Source of the DNA: Microbacterium sp. cf046
GTDB lineage: Bacteria; Actinomycetota; Actinomycetes; Actinomycetales; Microbacteriaceae
Direction of reading: 5' to 3'
NCBI RefSeq assembly: GCF_900114345.1
Contig: NZ_FOZJ01000002.1
Span: forward strand, 62,001-126,000
Length of the DNA stretch: 64,000 bases
Notes under the pieces: generated by a model
Told to the model about the DNA's origin: nothing
Databases searched by the model: none
What the model saw: the letters and a program-made list of their open reading frames with translations, nothing else
Part shown: piece by piece, positions 50,220 to 60,080 of the stretch
Position numbering within the stretch: the stretch's first letter is position 1
Layout of the letters: the number at the start of each line of letters is the position of its first letter
Position numbers and translations under genes: made by a program

Positions 50220-51538
50220 TCGACTACCGCCGACTGAGAGTCGCGCTGCTGGGCGCCGGAGCCGTGGGCTCGCAGGTCGCGGCACTGCTCCTCAAGCATG
50301 GTGACGAGCTCGCCGACCGCGCGGGCGCGGCACTGGAGCTCGTCGGCATCGCCGTGCGCGACCTGGACGCGCCTCGCGAGACCGATCTGCCCCGGGAGCT
50401 GTTCACGACGGATGCCGAATCCCTCATCGTCGGCGCCGACATCGTGATCGAGCTCATGGGCGGCATCGAGCCGGCCAAGACCTACCTGCTGCAGGCGATC
50501 AACTCCGGCGCCGACATCGTCACCGCCAACAAGGCGCTCCTTGCCACGCACGGCCCGGAGATCTTCGATGCCGCCGACCAGGTCGGGGCGCAGGTCTACT
50601 ACGAGGCGGCGGCCGCCGGCGCGATCCCGATCATCCGGCCGCTGCGCGACTCGCTCGCCGGCGACCGCGTCCAGCGGATCATGGGCATCGTCAACGGCAC
50701 GACGAACTACATCCTCGACCGGATGGACACCGAGGGCGCCGACTTCGCGGACGTGCTCGCTCAGGCCCAGGCCCTCGGCTACGCCGAGTCCGACCCGACC
50801 GCCGACGTGGAGGGCTACGACGCCGCGCAGAAGGCGGCGATCCTCGCGAGCCTCGCGTTCCACACGACGATTCCGCTGGATGCTGTGCACCGCGAGGGCA
50901 TCACCTCGATCGACAAGGCGATGATCGACTCCGCGCGGCACGCCGGCCACGTGATCAAGCTGCTCGCTGTCTGCGAGCGGCTCGCCGCGGACGCAGACGC
51001 GGACTCCGAGTCGATCTCGGTTCGCGTCTACCCCGCGCTCATCCACCGCGACCACCCCCTGGCGAGCGTGCACGGCGCGAACAACGCCGTGTTCGTGGAG
51101 GCCGAAGCCGCCGGCAACCTCATGTTCTACGGCGCCGGCGCGGGGGGCGTGCAGACCGCTTCCGCCGTGCTGGGCGATGTCGTCTCGGCGGCGCGCCGTC
51201 ACATCGCCGGTGGCGTCGGCGTGGGCGAGTCCACCCGCGCGAACCTTCCGATCGTCCCGATCGGACGCGTCACGACGCGGTACCAGATCACGCTCGAGGT
51301 CGACGACCAGCCGGGCGTGCTCGCGACGGTCGCCGGAATCCTCAGCGACGGCCGCGTCTCGATCGCGACGGTCGAGCAGACGGTGATCGACCACCCCGAC
51401 CTCGGCGTCCCGGTCGCCCGACTCGTGATCGGAACGCACAAAGCCCGTGAGCAGGACCTCAGCGACACCGTCGACCGACTCGCCGCCAGCGGCGTGGTCG
51501 AACGGGTCGTGTCTGTTCTGCGCGTAGAAGGAGACTGA
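50216..51538 (+). CDS. hom: Homoserine dehydrogenase
   Basis: Enzyme of 440 aa reducing aspartate semialdehyde to homoserine, the branch point for methionine and threonine. N-terminal Rossmann [15 protein letters not shown], catalytic domain with [14 protein letters not shown] and [23 protein letters not shown], and a C-terminal ACT domain ([20 protein letters not shown]), the usual site of threonine feedback. Monofunctional, with no aspartokinase fusion. ATG overlaps the lysA stop (ATGA). Supplies homoserine to the thrC/thrB genes downstream and to metX elsewhere in this window. Confidence 0.97.
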   Translation: MIDYRRLRVALLGAGAVGSQVAALLLKHGDELADRAGAALELVGIAVRDLDAPRETDLPRELFTTDAESLIVGADIVIELMGGIEPAKTYLLQAINSGADIVTANKALLATHGPEIFDAADQVGAQVYYEAAAAGAIPIIRPLRDSLAGDRVQRIMGIVNGTTNYILDRMDTEGADFADVLAQAQALGYAESDPTADVEGYDAAQKAAILASLAFHTTIPLDAVHREGITSIDKAMIDSARHAGHVIKLLAVCERLAADADADSESISVRVYPALIHRDHPLASVHGANNAVFVEAEAAGNLMFYGAGAGGVQTASAVLGDVVSAARRHIAGGVGVGESTRANLPIVPIGRVTTRYQITLEVDDQPGVLATVAGILSDGRVSIATVEQTVIDHPDLGVPVARLVIGTHKAREQDLSDTVDRLAASGVVERVVSVLRVEGD

Positions 51539-51540
51539 CA

Positions 51541-52629
51541 ATGGCACACGTCTGGCGCGGAGTCCTCCGCGAGTACGCCGACCGACTGGGGGTGACCGAT
51601 TCCTCGACCGTGGTCACGCTCGGCGAGGGCGGCACGCCGCTGCTGCCCGCACCGGCCCTCTCGCGTCGCACGGGCGCCGATGTCTGGGTGAAGTTCGAGG
51701 GGATGAACCCCACCGGCTCCTTCAAGGACCGCGGCATGACGGTCGCCGTATCGCGTGCGATCGAACACGGCGCGAAGGCCATCATCTGCGCCTCGACCGG
51801 CAACACCTCCGCCTCCGCCGCCGCCTACGCGGCGCACGCCGGCATCACGGCAGCCGTCCTGGTGCCCGAGGGCAAGATCGCGATGGGCAAGCTCAGCCAG
51901 GCGGTCGCCCACAGCGGACAGCTGATCCAGATCCGCGGCAACTTCGACGACTGCCTCGAGATCGCGCGCGAACTGGCCGACCACTACCCGGTGCACCTGG
52001 TGAACTCCGTCAACCCCGACCGCATCGAGGGCCAGAAGACGGCGGCGTACGAAGTCGTCGAGACACTGGGCGACGCGCCGGACTTCCACTTCATCCCGGT
52101 CGGCAACGCCGGAAACTACACCGCGTACTCGCGCGGCTATCGCGAAGAGGCCGAGCGCGGCGTGTCCACCCGCGTGCCGCGCATGTTCGGCTTCCAGGCC
52201 GAAGGCAGCGCGCCGCTGGTGCGCGGCGAGATCGTGAAGCACCCCGAGACCGTGGCCAGCGCGATCCGCATCGGCAATCCCGCGTCGTGGGAGCTCGCCC
52301 TGGAGGCGCGCGACGCGACCGACGGCTACTTCGGTGCGATCGACGACGAGCGGATCCTCGCAGCCCAGAAGCTCCTGGCCGGCGAGGTCGGGATCTTCGT
52401 CGAGCCGGCATCCGCCATCAGCGTCGCAGGGCTCCTCGACCGCGTCGAGGCGGGCGTGATCCCGCAGGGCGCACGGGTCGTCCTCACCGTCACCGGCCAC
52501 GGCCTGAAGGATCCGCAGTGGGCTCTCCGCAATGCGGACGGCTCCCAGGTCGAGCCCACCGTGGTCGATGCCACGACCTCGGATGTCGCATCGGTCCTCG
52601 GCCTGGTGGCCGCGGGGACGAACGCGTGA
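51541..52629 (+). CDS. thrC: Threonine synthase
   Basis: PLP enzyme of 362 aa converting O-phosphohomoserine to threonine. The PLP lysine is in [16 protein letters not shown] near residue 60, with [30 protein letters not shown] and the final VTGHGLKDP as family signatures. It is the short bacterial form (class with about 360 residues). AGGAG lies 7 nt before the ATG, within the end of hom. Stop overlaps the thrB start (GTGA). Confidence 0.96.
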   Translation: MAHVWRGVLREYADRLGVTDSSTVVTLGEGGTPLLPAPALSRRTGADVWVKFEGMNPTGSFKDRGMTVAVSRAIEHGAKAIICASTGNTSASAAAYAAHAGITAAVLVPEGKIAMGKLSQAVAHSGQLIQIRGNFDDCLEIARELADHYPVHLVNSVNPDRIEGQKTAAYEVVETLGDAPDFHFIPVGNAGNYTAYSRGYREEAERGVSTRVPRMFGFQAEGSAPLVRGEIVKHPETVASAIRIGNPASWELALEARDATDGYFGAIDDERILAAQKLLAGEVGIFVEPASAISVAGLLDRVEAGVIPQGARVVLTVTGHGLKDPQWALRNADGSQVEPTVVDATTSDVASVLGLVAAGTNA

Positions 52630-53573
52630 CCGACACCGCGGCGCCCGCGCAGGGTCGCGCCGTCGCGGTGCGGGTTCCCGCGACGAGCGCGAACCTCGGT
52701 CCCGGCTTCGACACGCTCGGTCTCGCGCTGAGCGTGTACGACGAGCTCGTCGTCACGGCACTGCCCGGCGACGGACTCGAGGTCCTCGTCAGCGGCGAGG
52801 GGGCGGATGCCGTTCCCCGCGACGCATCGAACCTCGTCGTCCGCGCCATCGCATACGCGTTCGACGCGGTCGGGCGACGGATGCCGGGACTCCGGCTCGA
52901 GGCGCGGAACGTCATTCCGCACGGCCGCGGTCTCGGCTCGTCCGGTGCGGCGGTCGTCTCCGGACTGCTCGCGGCCAAGGGCCTGCTCGCGGGCGATGTG
53001 GAACTCGGTCCGGACACGCTGCTGCGGCTCGCGACCGAGCTCGAGGGACACCCCGACAACGTCGCACCCGCGCTGTTCGGCGGGCTCACGATCGCGTGGG
53101 TGGACGAGACCGGCCCGCAGCACAAGAAGCTGCTGGTGCACCGCGGCGTCTCGCCGCTGGTCTTCGTGCCCGAGTCGACGATGTCCACGAGCGTGGCGAG
53201 GAGCCTCCAGCCGCTGCAGGTTCCCCGCGAAGACGCCGTCTTCAACGTCTCGCGGTCGGCGCTCCTGATCGCCGCGCTCACGCAGAGTCCCGAGCTGCTG
53301 CTGGCAGCGACCGAGGACAAGCTGCACCAGAACTACCGTGCGCAGGCGATGCCCGAGACGGATCGCCTGGTGCGTGCGCTGCGCGACGGCGGGTTCGCAG
53401 GCGTCGTGTCGGGGGCGGGTCCGAGCGTGCTCGTGCTGGCCGACGGACCGGGTCAGCGCCTCGCGGCGGCGGAGCTCGCGGCAAGCTCGACGAACACTCC
53501 CTGGGAGGCGCTGATGCTGGCCGTCGACTTCAAGGGTGGTACAGTGAGGGACATAACGGAGGGTTCCACGTAG
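52626..53573 (+). CDS. thrB: Homoserine kinase
   Basis: GHMP-family kinase of 315 aa phosphorylating homoserine with [24 protein letters not shown] is the N-terminal motif, the phosphate loop is [16 protein letters not shown] near residue 98, and [13 protein letters not shown] is the third motif. The GTG at 52626 overlaps the thrC stop. The 3' end contains a promoter-like pair for rho (53517-53545), so rho can be transcribed from inside this gene. Confidence 0.96.
   Translation: MTDTAAPAQGRAVAVRVPATSANLGPGFDTLGLALSVYDELVVTALPGDGLEVLVSGEGADAVPRDASNLVVRAIAYAFDAVGRRMPGLRLEARNVIPHGRGLGSSGAAVVSGLLAAKGLLAGDVELGPDTLLRLATELEGHPDNVAPALFGGLTIAWVDETGPQHKKLLVHRGVSPLVFVPESTMSTSVARSLQPLQVPREDAVFNVSRSALLIAALTQSPELLLAATEDKLHQNYRAQAMPETDRLVRALRDGGFAGVVSGAGPSVLVLADGPGQRLAAAELAASSTNTPWEALMLAVDFKGGTVRDITEGST
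53517..53545 (+). promoter_or_regulatory. Candidate rho promoter inside thrB
   Basis: -35-like CTGGCC (53517-53522), 17-nt spacer and a good -10 TACAGT (53540-53545). It would leave a long rho leader of about 190 nt (to 53741). Confidence 0.5.
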
Positions 53574-53630
53574 CTACGTGAATCTGGCCTCCGATCGCAT
53601 TCTGCGAAACCCTGCACGACCCCCCGCACC

Positions 53631-53667
53631 CCGGTTCTGAACCGGTCCCTGAGCTTGTCGAAGGGGC
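53631..53667 (+). repeat. Dispersed-repeat-like element in the rho leader
   Basis: CCGGTTC-T-GAACCGG (53631-53645, palindromic) is followed by GGTCCCTGAGCTTGTCGAAG (from 53644), the complement of the CCCTTCGACAAGCTCAGGG motif that I recognise as a widely dispersed intergenic repeat in many bacterial genomes. Only one copy is seen in this window. Confidence 0.5.
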
Positions 53668-53741
53668 GGCGCGGGCTGACGTCCGTTGTGGCGTACGTCT
53701 CGTGCAGACATGATCATCCACATTTTCACTAGGGAGAACTC

Positions 53742-55754
53742 GTGGAGTCCATCTCCGAGATCCAGTCCGTCGACGCCGCCGATGCAGAGCGCACAGAAGC
53801 GCTCGAGTCCGTCGAGAACGTCGACACCTCGGCCGAGCACGTCGCCGAGACCACCGACGAGCAGGCGGCCGCACCGGTCGCCGACGAGCCGGTAGCCGAT
53901 GCGCCGGTCGACGCCGCTGAGGCCGAGGCGCCCGAGGCGGAGGCCGAGGCTGCCGCTGAGGCACCCGCCGATGCCCCGGTCGACGCGACGCCCGCCGCGG
54001 CCGAGGCGCCGGTCGAGCCCGCGCCGGCCACTGCGCCGCGCAAGCGCGCCCCGCGCCGTGCCAAGAGCACGGATGCAGCTGCCGCTCCGGTCGTCGAGGC
54101 GCCGGTCGAGGCAGCCGCCGACGCTCCGGCTGAGGCCGACGCTCCGGCTGAGGCGGCCGCTCCGGCTGAGGCGGCCGCTCCGGCCGAAGCCGAGCCCTCC
54201 GTCGAGCCGGCACCCGAGTCCGCCGATCAGCCGCAGGCGGATTCCGCCACCGACGCCGCCGAAGGCGCGTCGGAGCAGCCGACCGACGGCGAAGACGCTG
54301 AGCCCGCCGAGGGAGCCACCGATGGCGCCCCGAGCCGGAGCCGGAGCCGCAGCCGCAACCGCAACCGCAACCGCAACGCCCAGGGCGGCCAGAACGCCCA
54401 GGGTGGCGCGCAGAGCGCGCAGGGCGGCCAGGCCGCACAGGCGGGCGCGAGCGGACAGCAGGCGCAGGCATCCGACGGCGACGACGACGGCCAGTCGGCC
54501 GGTCGCAACCGCCAGCGGACGAACAAGCGCCGCACGCAGGGCACCGCAGACGAATTCGACACCGAGATCGGCGAGGACGACGTCCTGATCCCGATCGCCG
54601 GCATCCTCGACGTGCTCGACAACTACGCGTTCGTCCGCACCACGGGCTACCTGCCCGGCACGAGCGACGTCTACGTCTCGCTCGGCCAGGTCAAGAAGTA
54701 CAACCTCCGCAAGGGCGACGCGGTCGTTGGCGCGATCAAGCAGCCGCGCGAGGGCGAGCAGTCCAGCCGTCAGAAGTACAACGCGCTCGTCAAGGTCGAC
54801 GCGGTCAACGGCCTGTCGGTCGAAGACGCGGCCGACCGTGTCGAGTTCGGCAAGCTGACCCCGCTCTACCCCCAGGAGCGCCTGCGCCTGGAGACCGCGC
54901 CGGAGAAGCTCACGCAGCGGATCATCGACCTGGTCGCCCCGATCGGCAAGGGCCAGCGCGGTCTCATCGTCGCGCCGCCCAAGGCCGGCAAGACGATCGT
55001 GCTGCAGCAGATCGCCAACGCGATCGCGACGAACAACCCCGAGGTCCACCTGATGGTCGTCCTGGTGGACGAGCGTCCGGAGGAGGTCACCGACATGCAG
55101 CGGACCGTCCGCGGCGAGGTCATCGCCTCGACGTTCGACCGGCCCGCCGAAGACCACACCACGGTCGCCGAGTTGGCGATCGAGCGCGCCAAGCGCCTCG
55201 TCGAGCTGGGCCGCGACGTCGTCGTGCTGCTCGACTCGATCACCCGCCTCGGTCGTGCGTACAACATCTCGGCGCCCACCTCGGGTCGCGTGCTGACCGG
55301 CGGCGTCGACGCATCCGCGCTGTACCCGCCCAAGCGCTTCTTCGGCGCCGCGCGCAACATCGAGAACGGCGGATCGCTCACGATCCTCGCGACCGCGCTC
55401 GTGGAGACCGGCTCCAAGATGGACGAGGTCATCTTCGAGGAGTTCAAGGGCACGGGCAACAGCGAACTGCGCCTGTCGCGTCAGCTCGCCGACAAGCGGA
55501 TCTTCCCGGCTGTCGACGTGAACGCGTCGAGCACCCGCCGCGAGGAGATGCTGCTCTCTCCCGACGAGGTCAAGATCACCTGGAAGCTGCGTCGCGCCCT
55601 CGCGGGCCTCGACCCGCAGCAGGCCCTCGAGGTCGTGCTGGGCAAGCTCAAAGAGACCCAGTCCAACGTCGAGTTCCTCGTCCAGATGCAGAAGTCGATC
55701 CCCACTCCGACCGGCGGCGGTCACAGCCACGGGCACGAGAACAGCATCCGCTGA
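53742..55754 (+). CDS. rho: Transcription termination factor Rho with long disordered N-terminal region
   Basis: RNA-dependent ATPase helicase of 670 aa that ends transcription. Residues 1-268 are a low-complexity insert: Ala/Glu/Pro-rich, then an [10 protein letters not shown] and AQGGQ-rich stretch that can bind RNA. The conserved core begins with [13 protein letters not shown]; the RNA-binding [12 protein letters not shown], Walker A APPKAGKT (411-418), [12 protein letters not shown], and QGG-free P-loop region are complete. I do not see the usual helical Rho_N motif at the N-terminus. GTG 53742 has AGGGAGA 4 nt upstream. prfA follows. Confidence 0.96.
   Translation: MESISEIQSVDAADAERTEALESVENVDTSAEHVAETTDEQAAAPVADEPVADAPVDAAEAEAPEAEAEAAAEAPADAPVDATPAAAEAPVEPAPATAPRKRAPRRAKSTDAAAAPVVEAPVEAAADAPAEADAPAEAAAPAEAAAPAEAEPSVEPAPESADQPQADSATDAAEGASEQPTDGEDAEPAEGATDGAPSRSRSRSRNRNRNRNAQGGQNAQGGAQSAQGGQAAQAGASGQQAQASDGDDDGQSAGRNRQRTNKRRTQGTADEFDTEIGEDDVLIPIAGILDVLDNYAFVRTTGYLPGTSDVYVSLGQVKKYNLRKGDAVVGAIKQPREGEQSSRQKYNALVKVDAVNGLSVEDAADRVEFGKLTPLYPQERLRLETAPEKLTQRIIDLVAPIGKGQRGLIVAPPKAGKTIVLQQIANAIATNNPEVHLMVVLVDERPEEVTDMQRTVRGEVIASTFDRPAEDHTTVAELAIERAKRLVELGRDVVVLLDSITRLGRAYNISAPTSGRVLTGGVDASALYPPKRFFGAARNIENGGSLTILATALVETGSKMDEVIFEEFKGTGNSELRLSRQLADKRIFPAVDVNASSTRREEMLLSPDEVKITWKLRRALAGLDPQQALEVVLGKLKETQSNVEFLVQMQKSIPTPTGGGHSHGHENSIR
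54120..54191 (+). repeat. 18-bp tandem repeat (four units) inside rho
   Basis: Four consecutive 18-bp units of the type GACGCTCCGGCTGAGGCC encode DAPAEA-like hexapeptides. A further 6-bp CGCAAC run (about 54353-54376) encodes RNRNRN. In-frame, so copy-number changes would only alter the length of the disordered region. Confidence 0.8.
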
Positions 55755-55774
55755 CCGAGCCGTTCGGAGCACCC

Positions 55775-56854
55775 ATGTTCGAATCGGTGAAGACCCTCAT
55801 CGAGGAGCACAAGGCCGTCCAGGAGGAGCTCTCCGACCCGGCCGTGCACGCCGATCCGGCGCGCTCGAAACGCGTCAACCGACGCTACGCCGAGCTGTCC
55901 CGGATCGTGGCGGCGTATGACGCATGGGTCCTCTCCACGGGCGACCTCGCGGCCGCACAGGAGTTCGCCAAGGAGGACGAGGCGTTCGCCGCCGAGGTTC
56001 CCGCGCTCGAGGAGCGCGTCCAGGAGTCGCAGGAGAAGCTGCGGCGCCTCCTGATCCCGCGCGACCCCGATGACGCCCGTGACGTGATCATGGAGATCAA
56101 GGGCGGCGAGGGCGGCGCGGAGAGCGCGCTGTTCGCCGCGGACCTGCTGCGCATGTATCTGCAGTACGCGGCGTCCCGCGGCTGGAAGACCGAACTGCTC
56201 GAGCGCAACGAATCCGATCTGGGCGGCTACAAGGACGTCCAGGTCGCGATCAAGGGCTCATCGTCCGATCCCGCTCACGGCGTCTGGGCCTCGCTCAAGT
56301 ACGAGGGCGGCGTGCATCGCGTCCAGCGCGTGCCGGCCACTGAGTCCCAGGGCCGCATCCACACCTCGACGACCGGGGTGCTGGTCTTCCCCGAGGTCGA
56401 CGAGCCCGACGAGGTCGAGATCAACCCGAACGATCTGAAGATCGACGTGTTCCGCTCGTCCGGCCCGGGCGGGCAGTCCGTCAACACGACGGACTCGGCG
56501 GTGCGCATCACCCACCTGCCGACGGGCATCGTCGTCTCCATGCAGAACGAGAAGTCGCAGCTGCAGAACCGCGAGGCCGGCATGCGCGTGCTCCGCGCGC
56601 GGATCCTGGCGAAGCAGCAGGAGGAGATCGACGCCGCGGCATCCGACGCCCGCAAGTCGCAGATCCGAGGCATGGACCGCTCGGAGCGGATCCGCACCTA
56701 CAACTTCCCCGAGAACCGGATCGCCGATCACCGCACCGGGTACAAGGCCTACAACCTCGATCAGGTCATGGACGGCGCCCTCGGCCCGATCATCGAGTCC
56801 TGCATCGCCGCCGACGAGGAGGAGCGCCTGGCCTCCCTCGGCTCCGACGGCTGA
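55775..56854 (+). CDS. prfA: Peptide chain release factor 1
   Basis: Release factor of 359 aa reading UAA and UAG. The codon-recognition PAT appears in [14 protein letters not shown] near residue 188 and the catalytic GGQ in [20 protein letters not shown] near residue 231. Length and domain order are normal. GGAG lies 5 nt upstream of the ATG. prmC, which encodes the methylase of the GGQ glutamine, normally follows directly but here lies 4.3 kb downstream. Confidence 0.97.
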   Translation: MFESVKTLIEEHKAVQEELSDPAVHADPARSKRVNRRYAELSRIVAAYDAWVLSTGDLAAAQEFAKEDEAFAAEVPALEERVQESQEKLRRLLIPRDPDDARDVIMEIKGGEGGAESALFAADLLRMYLQYAASRGWKTELLERNESDLGGYKDVQVAIKGSSSDPAHGVWASLKYEGGVHRVQRVPATESQGRIHTSTTGVLVFPEVDEPDEVEINPNDLKIDVFRSSGPGGQSVNTTDSAVRITHLPTGIVVSMQNEKSQLQNREAGMRVLRARILAKQQEEIDAAASDARKSQIRGMDRSERIRTYNFPENRIADHRTGYKAYNLDQVMDGALGPIIESCIAADEEERLASLGSDG

Positions 56855-56891
56855 CCCCGGGTCCGACCGCTCCGCCTGCTCGCCTCCGCGT

Positions 56892-56986
56892 CAGCATCCC
56901 TCGCTGTCGACTTGCCCTGAACGCAGGCGACACGCCGGGGGAGGACCTGCATATAGGGCAAGTCGATGGGCGAGGTCGGGATGCTG
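56892..56986. repeat. Long inverted repeat containing hairpin repeat copy 1
   Basis: Arms 56892-56918 (begins CAGCATCCC) and 56955-56986 (ends GGGATGCTG) pair imperfectly along their length. The inner 61 nt (56907-56967) are the first copy of a hairpin element whose second copy is at 58003-58063. Confidence 0.7.
56907..56967 (+). repeat. 61-nt hairpin repeat, copy 1 (left of the DUF559 gene)
   Basis: The first 31 nt and last 11 nt are identical to copy 2, and the total length is the same. Ends TCGACTTGCC and GGCAAGTCGA are inverted repeats of each other. The inner stem is partly diverged (GCAGG/CCTGC). Confidence 0.8.
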
Positions 56987-57032
56987 TGGACAACGCCGAC
57001 AGCGTGCGGTGGGTCTGTGCCATCGTCGTGCC

Positions 57033-57986
57033 GTGCATCCGTACGACGCCATGAGCTCGGCGTTCACGGTCGCGCACGGGCGACGGCATGGACTGACCCG
57101 CTGGGACCTCGAGTCCGCTCTGTTCGAGCGACCGTTCCACGGTCTCCGCGCACCGCGCCACACTGAGGCCGACGAGCATCCGGCCGCGACTGAGCAGATG
57201 GCGATCATCCGAGCCGCTCGGCACTTCACAGCGCACATGAACGACCACGAGTTCTTCTCGCATTCCACCGCCGCGCTGCTCTGGGGTGTTCCGCTGCCGC
57301 GGCTCGGTCGCACCGAGGTCCATGTCTCCGTTCTTGCACCGCACCGCGCACCCCGAGGCTCGGGCGTCCGCGGTCACCAGCTGGCGGCGCGTGCCGTGCG
57401 CCTGGTTCATCACAGCGAGCTGGGTCTCGCACTGACCGACCCGGCGACGACGTGGGCGCTCCTGGGTCACGAGCTGCGGCATCCGTACGACCTCGTTGCG
57501 GCCGCGGATGCCTTCGTCCGCGTCGACCGGATGCCGGGACCCGGGAGCCGGGTCATCCGCCCGGCCCTCGCGTCGATCGCCGACCTGCGCCGAGCGATCC
57601 CGCCCGGGCGCCGCGGTGTTCTGGCGCTCCGCGAGGCCCTGGGACGCGTTCGTGTCGGCTCTGCGTCGCGGATGGAGACGTGGATGCGGCTCACCGTCGT
57701 CGATGCGGGCTTGCCGGAGCCGGTGCTCGACCACGACGTCTACGACGCGCTGGGACGGTTTCTCGGATGCGTTGACGGCGCGTATCCGTTCGCGCGGGTG
57801 GCCCTCGAGTACGAGGGCGATCACCATCGCACCGACGAGCGGCAGTGGCAGCGTGACATCGTCAAGCACGACGACCTCGCGCGCGCCGGCTGGCGCGTGA
57901 TCCGCTTGACGCGAGAACAAGTGTTCGGTCAGCCTGGACGCCTCGCCGCACGGGTTCGCGACGCACTCCGTGCCTCAGCCCGCTGA
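57033..57986 (+). CDS. DUF559 (Vsr-like endonuclease fold) protein with AbiEi-like N-terminus
   Basis: Protein of 317 aa. The N-terminal part (AHGRRHGLTRWDLESALFERPFHGLR) resembles the winged-helix start of AbiEi-type proteins; the C-terminal 90 residues carry FARVALEYEGDHHRTDERQWQRDIVKHDDLARAGWRVIRLT, the DUF559/Vsr-like nuclease fold with acidic and basic residues in active-site order. Enzymatic activity is unproven. GTG 57033 is chosen because CATCGT lies 6 nt upstream; ATG 57051 is possible. It is flanked by two 61-nt hairpin repeats and interrupts the usual prfA-prmC order, so it is probably an acquired or mobile gene. Confidence 0.7.
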   Translation: MHPYDAMSSAFTVAHGRRHGLTRWDLESALFERPFHGLRAPRHTEADEHPAATEQMAIIRAARHFTAHMNDHEFFSHSTAALLWGVPLPRLGRTEVHVSVLAPHRAPRGSGVRGHQLAARAVRLVHHSELGLALTDPATTWALLGHELRHPYDLVAAADAFVRVDRMPGPGSRVIRPALASIADLRRAIPPGRRGVLALREALGRVRVGSASRMETWMRLTVVDAGLPEPVLDHDVYDALGRFLGCVDGAYPFARVALEYEGDHHRTDERQWQRDIVKHDDLARAGWRVIRLTREQVFGQPGRLAARVRDALRASAR

Positions 57987-58002
57987 GCGTTGCTCTTCGT
58001 CA

Positions 58003-58063
58003 TCGACTTGCCCTGAACGCAGGCGACACGCCGACGCGTCGCCTGCAGATACGGCAAGTCGAT
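58003..58063 (+). repeat. 61-nt hairpin repeat, copy 2 (right of the DUF559 gene)
   Basis: Complete two-tier hairpin: outer arms TCGACTTGCC and GGCAAGTCGA, inner arms GCAGGCGAC (58019-58027) and GTCGCCTGC (58038-58046). Lies 17 bp after the DUF559 stop, in direct orientation with copy 1. Confidence 0.85.
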
Positions 58064-58114
58064 CCGGGAAGGCAGCGTGGGACCCGTGCCGGCGGGCGCC
58101 GCTAGGCTCGGAGC

Positions 58115-58516
58115 GTGCTCACGTTCCTCATCCGCGCCATGATCTTCGTGGTCTCGGCCGCGGTCGGCCTGATCGTCGCCGACCTGCTCCTGCCCGGCTT
58201 CCACATCGACTGGAGCGACTGGTGGGGCTTCGTGCTCGCCGTCGTGATCTTCGCGGTGATCCAGAGCGTGCTGGCCCCGTGGGTGTTCAGGATGACGCGC
58301 CGGCACGCCGCGCCGCTGCTCGGCGGCATCGGCATCATCTCGACCTTCGTCGCGATCCTGATCGTCGTGCTCATCCCGGGCGCGGGCATCGGCATCTCCG
58401 AGCCCCTGGCCTGGGTGCTCGCGCCGGTCATCGTCTGGATCGTGACGGCGCTGGCCACGTGGCTGCTGCCGATGGTCTTCCTGAAGAAAGAGGTCGCGCA
58501 GCGACGCGCCGACTGA
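58115..58516 (+). CDS. Phage_holin_4_2 family membrane protein
   Basis: Membrane protein of 133 aa with four hydrophobic helices and the family start MIFVVSAAVGLIVADLLLPGFHI. The name comes from mycobacteriophage holins, but chromosomal members are widespread and no phage genes lie nearby, so lysis function is not implied. GTG start with TAGGCT (58103-58108) 6 nt upstream. Ends 9 bp before the convergent cysE stop. Confidence 0.78.
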   Translation: MLTFLIRAMIFVVSAAVGLIVADLLLPGFHIDWSDWWGFVLAVVIFAVIQSVLAPWVFRMTRRHAAPLLGGIGIISTFVAILIVVLIPGAGIGISEPLAWVLAPVIVWIVTALATWLLPMVFLKKEVAQRRAD

Positions 58517-58525
58517 CCGAGACCG

Positions 58526-59107
58526 TCAGATGCTGTACTCGGGCACGGTGAGCAGGGCCCGAGTGTCCAGACCCTCGCGCTTCGAGCGCGGCTTCGCCGG
58601 AACGCCGACCAGGATGCTGTCGGCCGGAGCGTCCTTCGTGACGACGGCATTCGCCCCGATTACCGAGCCTGCGCCGATCGTGATCGGACCCAGCACCTTC
58701 GCTCCCGCACCGACGGCGACGCCGTCGCCGAGCGTCGGGTGTCGCTTGCCGCCCTCGCGCTGACGTCCGCCCAGGGTCACCCCGTGGTAGAGCATCACGT
58801 CGTCGCCGACCTCGGCGGTCTCGCCGATGACGACTCCCATGCCGTGGTCGATGAAGAACCGCCGGCCGATGGTGGCGCCCGGGTGGATCTCGATGCCGGT
58901 GAGCCACCGGGTCACCTGGGACCCCAGGCGCGCGACGAAGCGCATGCGCCGGACCCAGAGCGCGTGCCACAGGCGGTACGCCCACACGGCGTGGAGCCCG
59001 GGGTAGAGCAGCGCGATCTCGAGCCCGCTGCGGGCCGCCGGGTCGCGGAGCTTCGCCGCGGCCAGGTCCTCGCGGATGCGCGCGACGGCGCCGATTCGTT
59101 CGGTCAT
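58526..59107 (-). CDS. cysE: Serine O-acetyltransferase (EpsC/CysE type)
   Basis: Left-handed beta-helix acetyltransferase of 193 aa making O-acetylserine. Hexapeptide repeats run from [25 protein letters not shown] to [21 protein letters not shown]; the catalytic His-Asp are in FIDHGMG and [10 protein letters not shown]. It is the short EpsC form common in actinobacteria. The protein ends in Ile (VPEYSI), as in CysE proteins whose C-terminal Ile inserts into the CysK active site to form the cysteine synthase complex. ATG overlaps the cysK stop (ATGA). Confidence 0.95.
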   Translation of the reverse strand: MTERIGAVARIREDLAAAKLRDPAARSGLEIALLYPGLHAVWAYRLWHALWVRRMRFVARLGSQVTRWLTGIEIHPGATIGRRFFIDHGMGVVIGETAEVGDDVMLYHGVTLGGRQREGGKRHPTLGDGVAVGAGAKVLGPITIGAGSVIGANAVVTKDAPADSILVGVPAKPRSKREGLDTRALLTVPEYSI

Positions 59108-60054
59108 GATGCCGCCTCGGGTTCGCGGAGGTGCTCGTAGAGCGCGGTCGAGAGATAGCGCTCGCCGGCATCCGGGATGATCACGACGATCCGCTTGCCC
59201 GCAGCCTCGGGGCGCGCGGCGATCTCGAGCGCGGCCCACACTGCCGCCCCGGCCGACATCCCGGCGAGGATCCCCTCGCGCGTGGCCATCTCGCGTGCGA
59301 CCCGGATCGCGTCGTCGAACTCGACGTCGAAGATCTCGTCGACGACCGAGCGATCGAGCACCTCCGGCACGAAGTTGGGGCCGATGCCCTGGATGCGGTG
59401 CCCTCCCGCGCGGCCCTCGGTCAGCACGGGGGAGTCCTTCGGCTCGACGAGCGCGACCTTCACGTCCGGGTTGCGTTGCTTGAGCACCTGCCCCACGCCG
59501 GTGATCGTCCCGCCCGTTCCGGAGCCCGCGACGAAGTAGTCGACGTGGCCGTCGGTGTCGCGCCAGATCTCCTCCGCGGTGGTGCGGCGGTGGATCTCCG
59601 CGTTCGCGCTGCTCTCGAACTGCCGGGCCAGCACCGCGCCCGGCGTCTCGGCCACGATCCGCTCCGCGGTGGCGACGGCTTCGGTCATTCCCTTGTAGGG
59701 GTCGGTGAGCACGAGTTCGGCACCATAGGCCTTCAGCAGGGTGCGGCGCTCCTTCGACATCGATGCGGGCATCGTGAGGATCACCTTGTAGCCGCGCGCA
59801 GCGCCGATCAGGGCGAGCGAGATGCCCGTGTTGCCGCTGGTGGACTCGACGATCGTGCCACCGGGTTTCAGCTCGCCGGACGCTTCGGCGGCTTCGACCA
59901 GGGCGTACCCCAGGCGATCCTTGACGCTGGAGCCGGGGTTGTAGAACTCGAGCTTGGCCAGCACCTCGCCGCCGAGACCCTCCGTGAGCGCATTCAGCCT
60001 CACCAGCGGAGTGTCGCCGAACGCGGTGGTGATGTCGGAGTGGATGCCGGGCAC
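59104..60054 (-). CDS. cysK: Cysteine synthase, second copy
   Basis: PLP enzyme of 316 aa converting O-acetylserine and sulfide to cysteine. The PLP lysine is in [11 protein letters not shown], the substrate loop is [10 protein letters not shown], and [13 protein letters not shown] binds phosphate. It is clearly a paralogue of the adjacent copy. The start is taken as GTG 60054, aligned with the paralogue and with AAAGG 6 nt upstream; a TTG at 60084 overlapping the previous stop is an alternative. Both copies keep all catalytic motifs. Confidence 0.94.
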   Translation of the reverse strand: MPGIHSDITTAFGDTPLVRLNALTEGLGGEVLAKLEFYNPGSSVKDRLGYALVEAAEASGELKPGGTIVESTSGNTGISLALIGAARGYKVILTMPASMSKERRTLLKAYGAELVLTDPYKGMTEAVATAERIVAETPGAVLARQFESSANAEIHRRTTAEEIWRDTDGHVDYFVAGSGTGGTITGVGQVLKQRNPDVKVALVEPKDSPVLTEGRAGGHRIQGIGPNFVPEVLDRSVVDEIFDVEFDDAIRVAREMATREGILAGMSAGAAVWAALEIAARPEAAGKRIVVIIPDAGERYLSTALYEHLREPEAAS

Positions 60055-60080
60055 TGGGCGCCTTTCTCGGGAGGGGTTGC

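Noticed and set aside
54120..54376. CRISPR-like or minisatellite array
   Set aside because: The repeats are in frame within rho, with no spacers and no cas genes.
58115..58516. Prophage remnant, because of the holin-family name
   Set aside because: No integrase, structural or lysis genes nearby; chromosomal members of this family are common.
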